From positions 1,599,991 through 1,663,990 of the forward strand of contig NZ_CP047047.1 of assembly GCF_030408575.1 (NCBI RefSeq): DNA of 64,000 nucleotides. The letters run 5' to 3'. The notes under the pieces are model-generated. The model was not told the origin of the DNA and did no database searches. It saw only the letters and a list, made by a program, of their open reading frames with translations. How positions within the stretch are numbered: the stretch's first letter is position 1; each line of letters begins with the position of its first letter. The DNA comes from Corynebacterium auris (lineage in GTDB: Bacteria; Actinomycetota; Actinomycetes; Mycobacteriales; Mycobacteriaceae). Made by a program: the position numbers and the translations under genes. Positions 51,830 through 60,034 of this stretch are shown here, piece by piece.

Positions 51830-52297
51830 TCAGGCGCGGATCACGGTCGTGCCCGTGGCGCGGTCGTGCATGCCGCGCCCGTTCGCGTCGACAAGCGCGG
51901 CAGGCAGCACGAACATCGTGAAGACGGTGCGCAGCACCGCTCGGAGGAAGCCGACGCGCTTGGTGGGGTCGTCGAGACGCGCGACACCCATGCCAAGCAC
52001 CGCCATGCCTGGCGTGCGCGCCAGCAGCCAGCCGGAGAGGATGCCAAGCACGACCCACAGAAGAAGCGTCGCCGTCGCCGTGTCCCCGAGGGCGGAGGTA
52101 TTGGCCGTGATGAGGCCGGCGGCAGCCCAGCAGATCACCCAGTCAATCGCCACCGCGCCGATCCGCCTAGCGACGGAGGCCTGGGCGCCTGGGCCTTCTT
52201 CCGGCAGGCCAAGTTTTTCGCCGGGGTACCGCCCGTAGAAGTCCTCCTCTGTGACCTGGATGGGCGCGTTCTGCCTCTTGTCCTCGCTTTGTGCCAT
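51830..52297 (-). CDS. RDD-family membrane protein
   Basis: Small membrane protein (155 aa) of the RDD family. A hydrophilic N-terminus (~45 residues) precedes [21 protein letters not shown], a second helix ([15 protein letters not shown]) and [20 protein letters not shown], with conserved Arg and Asp residues of the family. Its stop is 6 nt from the DUF4191 stop, in a convergent pair as in C. glutamicum (cg2424/cg2425). Function unknown. Confidence 0.88.
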   Translation of the reverse strand: MAQSEDKRQNAPIQVTEEDFYGRYPGEKLGLPEEGPGAQASVARRIGAVAIDWVICWAAAGLITANTSALGDTATATLLLWVVLGILSGWLLARTPGMAVLGMGVARLDDPTKRVGFLRAVLRTVFTMFVLPAALVDANGRGMHDRATGTTVIRA

Positions 52298-52309
52298 GGT
52301 TTTACCCTA

Positions 52310-52323
52310 CTATCCGGAAATAT
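52310..52323. promoter_or_regulatory. Candidate AmtR-like site upstream of glnA
   Basis: CTATCCGGAAATAT resembles the CTAT-N6-ATAG core of AmtR boxes at 7 of 8 core positions and lies about 90 bp before the glnA start. AmtR controls glnA in C. glutamicum. The flanking bases are not well matched, so this is tentative. Confidence 0.3.
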
Positions 52324-52410
52324 TCCCGCCCTATTTTTCCGGCCTTGTCAAGCGGCGTCTGTAGACTGGTCACATTCAATAGCGCAATACAGACACAAGG
52401 GAGTAACACT

Positions 52411-53847
52411 GTGGCCTTTGACGATATCGACCAGGTACAAAAGTTCATCCAGGATGAAGGGGTGGAGTTTATCGACGTCCGCTTTACCGACGTCCCCGGC
52501 ACCGAACACCACTTCTCCATCCCGGCCTCGATGTTCGACGCTGACGTGATGGAAGAGGGCCTCGCCTTCGACGGCTCCTCGATCCTCGGCTTCACCACGA
52601 TCGAGGAATCCGACATGACCCTCATGCCGGACCTGGCCACCGCCAAGCTGGACCTGTTCCGCGAGGCGAAGACGCTGAACATCAAGTTCTTCGTCAACGA
52701 CCCCTTCACCCGCGAGCCCTTCTCGCGCGACCCCCGCAACACCGCCCGCAAGGCCGAGGAGTACCTCGCGTCCACCGGCATCGCCGACACCTGTTCCTTC
52801 GGCGCGGAGGCGGAGTTCTATCTTTTCGACGGCATCCGCTACCAGGTCGATGAGCACAAGGCCTTCTACGACATCGAGTCCGAGGAGGGCTGGTGGAACC
52901 GCGGCCGCGAAACCGAGCTCGACGGCTCCCCCAACCTCGGCTACAAGAACCGCGTCAAGGGCGGCTACTTCCCGGTCCCGCCGTATGACAAGACGGTGGA
53001 CGTCCGCGACGCCATGGCGCTGAACCTGGCCAAGGCGGGTTTCGAGATCGAGCGCTTCCACCGCGAGGTGGGTAACGGCGGCCAGCAGGAGATCAACTAC
53101 CGCTTCAACACCCTGCTCCACGCCGCGGACGACCTGCAGGACTTCAAGTACATCATCAAGAACACCGCCACCCAGTTCGGCAAGACCGCGACCTTCATGC
53201 CGAAGCCGTTGACCGGTGACAACGGCTCCGGCATGCACGCCCACCAGTCGCTGTGGAAGGACGGGGAGCCGCTCTTCTACGACGAGTCCGGCTACGGCGG
53301 CCTGTCCGACATCGCGCGTTACTACATCGGCGGCATCCTCGAGCACGCCGGCGCCGTGCTCGCGTTCACCAACCCCACGCTGAACTCCTACCACCGCCTC
53401 GTGCCGGGCTTCGAGGCCCCGATCAACCTCGTGTACTCCCAGCGCAACCGCTCCGCCGCAATCCGCATCCCCATCACCGGCACGAACCCGAAGGCCAAGC
53501 GCATCGAGTTCCGCGCCCCGGACCCCTCGGGCAACCCGTACTTCGGCTTCGCGGCGATGATGATGGCCGGCATCGACGGCATCAAGAACCGCATCGAGCC
53601 GCACGCCCCGGTGGACAAGGACCTCTACGAGCTGCCGCCGGAGGAGGCCAAGGACATCCCGCAGGCCCCGACCTCGCTCGAGGCGGCGCTCACCGCGCTG
53701 GAGAAAGACCACGAGTTCCTCACCGAGGGAGACGTGTTCACCGACGACCTCATCCAGACCTACATCCGCCTGAAGTACGACCGGGAGATCACCCCGGCGC
53801 GCCTGCGCCCGACCCCGCTCGAGTTCGAGATGTACTTCGACTGCTAG
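52411..53847 (+). CDS. glnA: Glutamine synthetase type I
   Basis: Dodecameric ammonia-assimilating enzyme (478 aa, GTG start, SD AAGGGAG). Family sequences include [31 protein letters not shown] and NRSAAIRIP. The adenylylation tyrosine is in [13 protein letters not shown], marking it as the GSI-beta form controlled by GlnE, whose gene is partly present at the right edge of this window. A strong terminator follows. Confidence 0.97.
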   Translation: MAFDDIDQVQKFIQDEGVEFIDVRFTDVPGTEHHFSIPASMFDADVMEEGLAFDGSSILGFTTIEESDMTLMPDLATAKLDLFREAKTLNIKFFVNDPFTREPFSRDPRNTARKAEEYLASTGIADTCSFGAEAEFYLFDGIRYQVDEHKAFYDIESEEGWWNRGRETELDGSPNLGYKNRVKGGYFPVPPYDKTVDVRDAMALNLAKAGFEIERFHREVGNGGQQEINYRFNTLLHAADDLQDFKYIIKNTATQFGKTATFMPKPLTGDNGSGMHAHQSLWKDGEPLFYDESGYGGLSDIARYYIGGILEHAGAVLAFTNPTLNSYHRLVPGFEAPINLVYSQRNRSAAIRIPITGTNPKAKRIEFRAPDPSGNPYFGFAAMMMAGIDGIKNRIEPHAPVDKDLYELPPEEAKDIPQAPTSLEAALTALEKDHEFLTEGDVFTDDLIQTYIRLKYDREITPARLRPTPLEFEMYFDC

Positions 53848-53854
53848 GCGCTTC

Positions 53855-53912
53855 GGCACTTTCGGCCCCGAGAATCTACGCGGATTCTCGGGGACCGTGC
53901 CTTTTTTCGGGC
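53855..53912 (+). terminator. Terminator of glnA
   Basis: CCCCGAGAATC pairs with GATTCTCGGGG and an outer GGCAC pairs with GTGCC, followed by six T residues. Strong rho-independent form just after the glnA stop. Confidence 0.93.
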
Positions 53913-54067
53913 CGTTTTCGCTTACGTTTAGCCCTTAGCCTGTCGTGTGCCGCTCGGCCATTTTTCGATGGGAAGACGCCCACGGCAACCACGCGGCACT
54001 GACCGTGGTTCCTCACTTTCCTGCACTACGCCGCGTGGCGTGACGCCATGTGTTCGAGTCGGTGGCG

Positions 54068-54094
54068 TTGTGATGCCGTTCTGGCGGATAGACT
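54068..54094 (+). promoter_or_regulatory. Candidate promoter of the PIN-domain gene pair
   Basis: TTGTGA (54068-54073) and TAGACT (54089-54094) are spaced by 15 bp, 39 bp before the ATG at 54133. Plausible sigma-A elements, found by eye only. Confidence 0.3.
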
Positions 54095-54132
54095 CATGCC
54101 ATACAACGCCGCGCCACCCCTAGGAGGTGACT

Positions 54133-54924
54133 ATGAACGACGAAAACCCAACGAACGGAGCGCTCAATGTCATTGAGCTAAAGCTCAACGGCGAGCTGAG
54201 CGGAATCGACGCCAAAACTGTCGCCGATGGGCTCGATCTGCTCAGGAAGCTCGTGGGCAGTTTTACTCCGAACGGGGGTCCGGTCAAAATGGCATCGCTG
54301 AGAACCGGCAGCACTGTTACTGGCGTTATAGCCACACCTGAAGCCGAAGATTCGATCCTCTACGGCATTGAATTGGTTCGCAACCGCCAGGTTCTTCCTG
54401 TGAATTGGTCCTCGAAGCAGGCAACCTTACTGCGTGAGCTGGCGAGACTCTCACGTCGCAGCGGCGTCGCCTCAGCCGAGATCCTGGGGCGTAACACCGA
54501 GCGGGCATTGCCATTGGATTCTGCCCTCGACGCGTCCATCCAAGAAGCAATGAAGAAGGCCCCCACCTCAATCGGATCCGTGGTGGGCAAGCTCCACAGC
54601 TACCAAGACAGCGCTCAAGGGCTCAGTGCGACGCTGCGAGACCACATCACTCATCAAAACGTTCGGGTAACTTTCGACGAAGACCTCGACGCGGCCATTC
54701 GGCAGAATCTCCGGCGCGTGGTCGAGGTCTCTGGGGTGTTGAAGCGGCACCCTGAATCCAATGCCCCAGAAGAGGTAGACGCCAAAAGCGTCGAAGCAAT
54801 GCCTTCCATCCCCACCCCTGTATCGGGCCGCGGAATCTGGAGGCGGCTAAAAGACAAGGGCGTGACGGCGCGAGACATAATGCATGAACTTCGCGCCGAG
54901 GAACCGAGCACCTATGGCTCGTAG
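54133..54924 (+). CDS. Unknown protein, partner of a PIN-domain protein
   Basis: I do not recognise a named family. The 263-aa protein has no signal or membrane segment. Its N-terminal part (ELKLNGELSGIDAKTVADGL) suggests a small alpha/beta domain; the middle (SIGSVVGKLHSYQDSAQGLS through VRVTFDEDLDAAIRQNL) looks like a beta-rich module, and the C-terminus is helical (GIWRRLKDKGVTARDIMHEL). A very strong SD (AGGAGGTGA) lies 3 bases before ATG 54133. Its end overlaps the PIN gene by 11 bases, an arrangement typical of toxin-antitoxin operons, where the first gene would be the antitoxin. It is far larger than a usual antitoxin. Base composition is less GC-rich than the neighbours. Confidence 0.72.
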   Translation: MNDENPTNGALNVIELKLNGELSGIDAKTVADGLDLLRKLVGSFTPNGGPVKMASLRTGSTVTGVIATPEAEDSILYGIELVRNRQVLPVNWSSKQATLLRELARLSRRSGVASAEILGRNTERALPLDSALDASIQEAMKKAPTSIGSVVGKLHSYQDSAQGLSATLRDHITHQNVRVTFDEDLDAAIRQNLRRVVEVSGVLKRHPESNAPEEVDAKSVEAMPSIPTPVSGRGIWRRLKDKGVTARDIMHELRAEEPSTYGS

Positions 54925-55441
54925 GGAAAAACCCGTTCGTGTCGCGATTGACTCGAATCTCTTTATTAGCCTGTTCCTCGACGAGGACGAAAACCTCAAC
55001 GATCGTACCGAAGCCGTGCTCCGATACGACGGATTCGACGTGATTTTATCAACGCTGGTAGGCATCGAAGGCGTCGGCGGCCACGGGATGCGACAGGGAG
55101 CAACGGTTGGCCCCATCAACAGCGAGGAAGTCCAAGCCGCGCGCGATTTTTTCGATAACGCGGACGTTCTCTGGATGGAAGTAAATCGAAGGGTCATGCT
55201 CCTCGCCCGCGACTACTGCACGAAGTTTCTCATCACACCACCTGACGCAACGGTCCTTGCTTGTGCGGTCGAGTCTGGCTGCGAGTACTTGTTCACGACT
55301 GACAAGGGGCTCATCAAACACTCGCCCTCAATTCCCGAGATCAAAATTAGCCCTCCACCGGAACTCTCTTTCTTCCCTGGTGAGCAGAAGGGGTTCGTCA
55401 TTCCCGATGAACCGGGCGGGGATGCCGAGTTACCTAAGTAG
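54914..55441 (+). CDS. PIN-domain protein (candidate RNase toxin)
   Basis: PIN-fold nuclease-like protein (175 aa). Acidic residues of the metal site appear in VRVAIDSNLFISLFL, in the helix with STLVGIEGVGG, in TPPDATVLACAVESG and in FTTDKGLIKHS. The start is ATG 54914, overlapping the upstream gene by 11 bases; an earlier in-frame ATG at 54884 would overlap more. PIN proteins in such overlapping pairs are often VapC-like ribonucleases, but a DNA-repair or rRNA-maturation role cannot be excluded. It converges with the GH25 gene. Confidence 0.82.
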   Translation: MARREKPVRVAIDSNLFISLFLDEDENLNDRTEAVLRYDGFDVILSTLVGIEGVGGHGMRQGATVGPINSEEVQAARDFFDNADVLWMEVNRRVMLLARDYCTKFLITPPDATVLACAVESGCEYLFTTDKGLIKHSPSIPEIKISPPPELSFFPGEQKGFVIPDEPGGDAELPK

Positions 55442-55463
55442 CGCCAGCAACCAAACATCCCCG

Positions 55464-56048
55464 CTACTGCGCTGCGTTGACGTCCACCGAAAAACCGGCC
55501 ACGCTTCCCCGCGAGGAAAACTGCCACACGGCGGGCCTTTGCTTGCCGACGCCCCGCGGCCAGCCCCCCGGGAAAACCTCGCGCGGCGCGCCGCGGGGGT
55601 TCGCGCCGTGGGCGCCGAGCCAGAGCGCCCCGAACCGCCGCGTGTCGGCGCCGAGCATGCGCCAGCGCCACCAGCGCGGGTACGTGTAAATGCCCGCCAC
55701 GGTGACACCGCGCTGGGTGAAAAGGGTGTGGGCCAGGTGGACGTCGTGAAGCGAAAGCCCCGCGGGCGTCTCGCAGTCGAGCCACATGGGTAGGTCGGCG
55801 CCGTCCATGACCTCGAGGCTGGCCTCGACCTGCTCGGCGACGCTCGTGCCCTCGGAGAGGCTGCGCAGGTAGTGGTAGGCGCTGACCTCCAGGCCGGCGG
55901 CGCGGGCGTCGGCGAGGTGGGAGGCGAAGCAGCGGTCGCGGTAGGTCCCGTCCGTCGTGCGCAGGATGGCGAACTCGATGCCCTCGGCCGCGGCGCGCAC
56001 CAGGGACAGCCCGTCCTGGTGCTCGGAGACGTCGATGCCGAAGCGCAT
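55464..56048 (-). CDS. GH25 lysozyme-like protein
   Basis: Glycoside hydrolase family 25 domain (194 aa): it begins MRFGIDVSEHQDGLSLV with the conserved Asp of the fold, and has TTDGTYRD, SAYHYLR and the catalytic acidic pair region LPMWLDCETPAG. No signal peptide is present, so it may be retained in the cytoplasm, exported by another route or act on prophage-like release. It abuts the Nudix gene with no gap. A role in cell-wall turnover is inference. Confidence 0.85.
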   Translation of the reverse strand: MRFGIDVSEHQDGLSLVRAAAEGIEFAILRTTDGTYRDRCFASHLADARAAGLEVSAYHYLRSLSEGTSVAEQVEASLEVMDGADLPMWLDCETPAGLSLHDVHLAHTLFTQRGVTVAGIYTYPRWWRWRMLGADTRRFGALWLGAHGANPRGAPREVFPGGWPRGVGKQRPAVWQFSSRGSVAGFSVDVNAAQ

Positions 56049-56573
56049 CTAGCGCTTCTTCAGGCCCAGGCGCGGCTCGAAGGCGCCCGGGTGGCGGCGC
56101 TGGGAGGCGGCGTCGGCGATGGCGAGGCGCCACTTCGGGTCCTCGACGGGCATCTGGGAGATCGGGAACCACCCGGCATCGGTGTTCTCGTCGTCGGCCG
56201 CGCGCGGCACCGCAGTCGGGTCCTCCGGCTCGAGGCGAAGCTGCACCGACATGTATGTCGCGCGGTCCCCGTTGGCGTGGGTGACGGGCCCGACCGCGCC
56301 GACGCCGAGCAGCGCCACCGGGCGGGCGGCCAGCCCCGTCTCCTCGGCCACCTCGCGCACGGCCGCATCGTGGGGCTCCTCCCCCGGGTCCGCGATCCCC
56401 GTAACCGGGGTCCAGGCACCGTTGTCCGCGCGCTTGACCAGCAGCACCTCCGGCACTGCCCAGGCGGATTCGGACTGCGCGTCGCGCAGCACGATCGCCG
56501 CGACGGCCGGCACCCACATCAGGTCCGTTCCGATTTTCTTTCGCGTCTCGACGATGAACTCGGGGATCGGCAT
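56049..56573 (-). CDS. Nudix hydrolase
   Basis: Cytoplasmic Nudix pyrophosphohydrolase (174 aa). The box GX5EX7REUXEEXGU is complete: it starts GIADPGEEPHDAAV and ends REVAEETGL. The substrate cannot be read from sequence. ATG 56573; its stop directly abuts the start of the GH25 gene, so the two are co-expressed. Confidence 0.93.
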   Translation of the reverse strand: MPIPEFIVETRKKIGTDLMWVPAVAAIVLRDAQSESAWAVPEVLLVKRADNGAWTPVTGIADPGEEPHDAAVREVAEETGLAARPVALLGVGAVGPVTHANGDRATYMSVQLRLEPEDPTAVPRAADDENTDAGWFPISQMPVEDPKWRLAIADAASQRRHPGAFEPRLGLKKR

Positions 56574-56663
56574 GCATCACCTTTCTGGGAACAACAAAGT
56601 CACACGGGTACGGCGGTCGCCTCCGCGGTTACCCAGTGTAGGTGGGCTAGACTCCTAGGCATC

Positions 56664-57437
56664 ATGAGCACGGCCCACACCCCCTCCCCGGACGCGCAGC
56701 AGAAGCGCCCGCTCGTTCGGCGCGTCCCGGGGCCACTATTCACGGCCGGCTACGGCGCGCTTCTCGTCGGCGTCGTCGTCATGGGCGTGCTCCTGGTCAG
56801 CTACGAGTCGGGCGCCGAGGAGCCACCCGCGGTTGTGGAGCGGCCCCAGCGCCCGAGGATCCCTGCCCAGACCAGCCAGGACAACGTCGATGCCAGCGTG
56901 CGCGCCGCCTACATTGCCGAACCCTCCACCGCCCGCACCCCCACGGGTGTCACCCTCACCGGCACCGTGACGGAGCAAGCGGAGGCGGACACCGTGGAAT
57001 TCGCCGGCCACCTCTCGCGGCTGCTGCAGCAAAACTGCGTGGACAACATGACGCTGCGCACGCAGGACAACATGCGCATCAACTTTTGGGGTTTTTGCTA
57101 CTCCTCGCTGCCCGAGCAGACGATCCAGGGCTACATCGACGATGCGCTGCGCAACGGCGCCGAGCACGTCTCCTTCTACTTCCACCCCGGCCGCCTGCAC
57201 GAGCACTCCGTGTGGTTCACGTGGATGGAGGACACGCAGGAAGACCTCGACTCGTTGACCTCCACGTGGCGCCAGTCGCGGCGACTCGAGGGGGTGGACC
57301 GGCTCACGTTCATAGCCTACGGCCCGGAGACGATGCAGGTCTTCGAGCGCACCCGCAAGGGGGTGTGGGAGCACACCGCGCCCACCGGGGAGAGGTTTAA
57401 GCAGGAGCACGAAGTGCCTACCCCGGCGCTGGAGTGA
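56664..57437 (+). CDS. Membrane-anchored protein of unknown function
   Basis: A 257-aa protein with a short cytoplasmic N-terminus, one membrane helix (GYGALLVGVVVMGVLLVSY), a Pro-rich linker (PPAVVERPQRPRIPAQ) and an extracytoplasmic domain. Two cysteines (QQNCVDNM and WGFCYSS) may form a disulfide. I recognise no family. It converges with the serine protease gene after 13 nt. Confidence 0.78.
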   Translation: MSTAHTPSPDAQQKRPLVRRVPGPLFTAGYGALLVGVVVMGVLLVSYESGAEEPPAVVERPQRPRIPAQTSQDNVDASVRAAYIAEPSTARTPTGVTLTGTVTEQAEADTVEFAGHLSRLLQQNCVDNMTLRTQDNMRINFWGFCYSSLPEQTIQGYIDDALRNGAEHVSFYFHPGRLHEHSVWFTWMEDTQEDLDSLTSTWRQSRRLEGVDRLTFIAYGPETMQVFERTRKGVWEHTAPTGERFKQEHEVPTPALE

Positions 57438-57450
57438 GCGCGCCGGACTC

Positions 57451-58380
57451 TCACCACTGCTGGAAGACCCACTGCGCGTCGGGCACCACCGACTCGACGA
57501 CCTGCATGGTCTGCTCCACGCTGGAGTAGGACATGCGCCGCGGGTTCTCCATCCCCTCGTAGCAGGCCTCCTCAGAGCGGCCGGCCTCGGTGCCAGAGAC
57601 GACGCCGATGATCGTCGCGCGGCCGTTGACATCGCGGAAGACCGGGCCGCCGGAGTCTCCCCTCTGCGCACACACAGCGGCGATGTCGCCGCGGGTCTCG
57701 CGCTCCTCGTCGGTGTCCGTGGTGATGATCTGAACCCGCCCGGTCTCCTCGAACGGCCCGCACGTGTACCCGGTGGTGCCGCCCGTCTTGCACACCGTCT
57801 CCAGCGGGGCGGGGATGTCCTCCGCAATGCCGGTCTCGATGGGGGCGCCCACCAGGTCCATGTAGCGCTCCGGGTCGGTGATCTCGATGATGCCGACGTC
57901 GATGTTGGGCGCGCCCGGGCTGTAGAGGCCGGAGTAGATGAAGCGCCCGGCCTCCGTGGCGTAATCCAGCGCCGTCGTGGCGTTCGTCGGCCAGACGAGG
58001 TCCCCCTCGCGCCCGCAGTGCCCCGCCGTGACGGCGAAGTTGCGGCCCTGCGCGTTGGAGAAGCTGAACGCGACGGTGCAGGACTGCGCGGTGAAGGACT
58101 CGCCGGCCTGCGGGTAGTGGTCGGTGCTCTGGATTAAGGTTCCGGGCGCCCACAGCGCCAGCTCGGGGACGCGGACGACGTTGGCCTGCTCCTCCGGGGG
58201 CGGGGGCGGCGGGGCCTCGGCCGGGGTTTGTACCTCTTCCCTGGCCTGGCGCTCCTCCTGCGTGGCGGTGGGCACCTGGGAGGTGACCAGACCGCCCCAC
58301 ACGATCAGAGCCACGGATACGGCCGCGACCACGATCGCGGCGTACCACGGGCCGTTTGTGCTCTTAGTCGGCGTGCTCAC
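57451..58380 (-). CDS. Membrane-anchored trypsin-like serine protease
   Basis: Chymotrypsin-fold protein (309 aa) with an N-terminal helix (WYAAIVVAAVSVALIVWGGL), a Pro-rich linker and a protease domain outside the membrane. The triad is visible: His in AVTAGHCGREG, Asp in PNIDVGIIEI and Ser in AQRGDSGGPVF; paired cysteines fit disulfides. GTG 58380 overlaps the 3' end of the small 47-aa gene. Substrate unknown. Confidence 0.9.
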   Translation of the reverse strand: MSTPTKSTNGPWYAAIVVAAVSVALIVWGGLVTSQVPTATQEERQAREEVQTPAEAPPPPPPEEQANVVRVPELALWAPGTLIQSTDHYPQAGESFTAQSCTVAFSFSNAQGRNFAVTAGHCGREGDLVWPTNATTALDYATEAGRFIYSGLYSPGAPNIDVGIIEITDPERYMDLVGAPIETGIAEDIPAPLETVCKTGGTTGYTCGPFEETGRVQIITTDTDEERETRGDIAAVCAQRGDSGGPVFRDVNGRATIIGVVSGTEAGRSEEACYEGMENPRRMSYSSVEQTMQVVESVVPDAQWVFQQW

Positions 58381-58507
58381 CCGGTCCGCCTTGCTCGGTG
58401 GTCTCTTCCTGGCCCTCCGCCTTCTTGCCCGCGGCAAGGTCGCGGAGGAACTTTTCGGGGTCGAACTCGGTGTAGTAGTCGGGGCCCGCGAACTGTTCCT
58501 GCGCCAT
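58364..58507 (-). CDS. Small acidic protein of 47 aa
   Basis: Short open frame MAQEQFAGPDYYTEFDPEKF, followed by a Lys/Glu/Gly-rich tail ending GEHAD. ATG 58507 has a strong SD (GAGGGGGTGA) at suitable distance, the gene lies 16 nt after thrC, and its end overlaps the protease start, all of which support translation. Function unknown. Confidence 0.65.
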   Translation of the reverse strand: MAQEQFAGPDYYTEFDPEKFLRDLAAGKKAEGQEETTEQGGPGEHAD

Positions 58508-58523
58508 CTGTGTCACCCCCTCG

Positions 58524-59975
58524 CTATACCGTGGTGGAGTTGATCGTGGTGGCAATGAAGTCCTTCACGGCGTCGGCGTCGTTGGGCAGGTCAGTGACGT
58601 GGCGCTGCGCGTCGAGCACCGCGGCGAAGCGCTCGGGGACCTCCGGGTCGCGGCCGAGGGCCTCGCGGATGGTGTCGGCGAACTTCACCGGCAGCGCGGT
58701 CTCCAGCACGACGATGGGGCTTTCCACCTGCTGCGCCACGGAGCGGGCCACGTGCACGCCGTCCGCTGTGTGCGGGTCGATGACCACGCCGTAGGCGCGC
58801 TCGACGTCGGCGATCGTAGCCACGCGGTCGGCGTGAGCGGAGGAGCCAGAAAGGAAGCCGAACTCCTCGCGGATGCGCTCGAGGGTGCCCGGCTCGGCCT
58901 CCTCTTCGAGGGAAAAGCCGCCGTTTTTGGCCTTGACGGCGAACAGGTCGGCCGTCAGGTGGGCGTCGCGGCCGAGGACGTCGAAGACGAAACGCTCGAA
59001 GTTGGAGGCGCGGGAGATATCCATCGAGGGCGAGGAGGTGGCCAGGGTCTCGGCCGCCGAGCGGGGCCGGTAGTGACCGGTGGTGAAGAACTCGTGCAGC
59101 ACGTCGTTTTCGTTCGTCGCCACGATCAGCTTGTCCACCGGAAGGCCCATCTGCTTGGCCACGTGCCCGGCGCAGATGTCGCCGAAGTTGCCGGTGGGCA
59201 CGCAGAAGGAAAGGCGCTCAGAGTTGTCCTCCGTCACCCGCAGGTAGGTGGAAATGTAGTAGACAACCTGGGCCAAAAGGCGCGCCCAGTTGATCGAGTT
59301 GACCGCGCCGATGCTGTACTTCGCCTTGAACGCCGCGTCCGCGCTGACCTCCTTGACCACATCCTGGCAGTCGTCGAAGACGCCGTCGAGCGCGATGTTG
59401 AACACGTTCGGCTCGTCCAGGCCGAACATCTGCGCCTGCTGGAAGGGGGTCATGCGCCCGGCGGGGGTGAGCATGAAGACGCGGATGTTGTCGCGCCCGC
59501 GCATCGCGTACTCGGCGGAGGAGCCCGTGTCGCCGGAGGTAGCGCCCAGGATGTTGATCTCCTCGCCGCGGCGGCCCAGCTCGTACTCAAACAGCTCGCC
59601 GAGCAGCTGCATCGCCATGTCCTTGAAGGCGGCCGTGGGGCCCTCGGACAGGTGCGCCAGGTAAAGCTCGTCCCCGAGGGCGCTCACGGGCACGATCTCC
59701 TCGGTGGAAAAGGCCGGGGTGCGGTACGCGCGGGCCGCGATCTTATCGATCTGCGCCGCGGGGATGTCGTCGACGAAAAGCTTGATCACCTCGGCGGCGA
59801 GGGCGGCGTAGCCCTTCTCGGCGAGAAGGCCGCGCCAGGCGTCGAGAAGCTTGGGCGTGATGCGCGGGTAGACCGCGGGCAGGTAAAGCCCGCCGTCGGG
59901 GGCGAGACCGCCGAGCAGGATGTCGGTGAACGTGGCCGGTCGAGCGGCCGCATCGCGCGTCGAAATGTAATCCAC
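58524..59975 (-). CDS. thrC: Threonine synthase
   Basis: PLP enzyme (483 aa) converting O-phosphohomoserine to threonine. The PLP Lys is in GPTAAFKDMAMQLLGELF, with LGATSGDTGSSAEYA and FCVPTGNFGDICAGHVAKQ as other signatures. It is the longer type of threonine synthase, as in C. glutamicum. ATG 59975. Divergent from the MFS gene; the small protein and the protease lie downstream in the same direction. Confidence 0.97.
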   Translation of the reverse strand: MDYISTRDAAARPATFTDILLGGLAPDGGLYLPAVYPRITPKLLDAWRGLLAEKGYAALAAEVIKLFVDDIPAAQIDKIAARAYRTPAFSTEEIVPVSALGDELYLAHLSEGPTAAFKDMAMQLLGELFEYELGRRGEEINILGATSGDTGSSAEYAMRGRDNIRVFMLTPAGRMTPFQQAQMFGLDEPNVFNIALDGVFDDCQDVVKEVSADAAFKAKYSIGAVNSINWARLLAQVVYYISTYLRVTEDNSERLSFCVPTGNFGDICAGHVAKQMGLPVDKLIVATNENDVLHEFFTTGHYRPRSAAETLATSSPSMDISRASNFERFVFDVLGRDAHLTADLFAVKAKNGGFSLEEEAEPGTLERIREEFGFLSGSSAHADRVATIADVERAYGVVIDPHTADGVHVARSVAQQVESPIVVLETALPVKFADTIREALGRDPEVPERFAAVLDAQRHVTDLPNDADAVKDFIATTINSTTV

Positions 59976-60034
59976 CTCTGACAGTCTACGGTGTATGCGC
60001 CGGAGGTGACAGCAGTGGTTTACCTTGTATCGAT

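Noticed and set aside
53913..54120. tRNA or attachment site explaining the PIN gene pair
   Set aside because: No cloverleaf or TPsiC-arm sequence and no flanking direct repeat could be seen.
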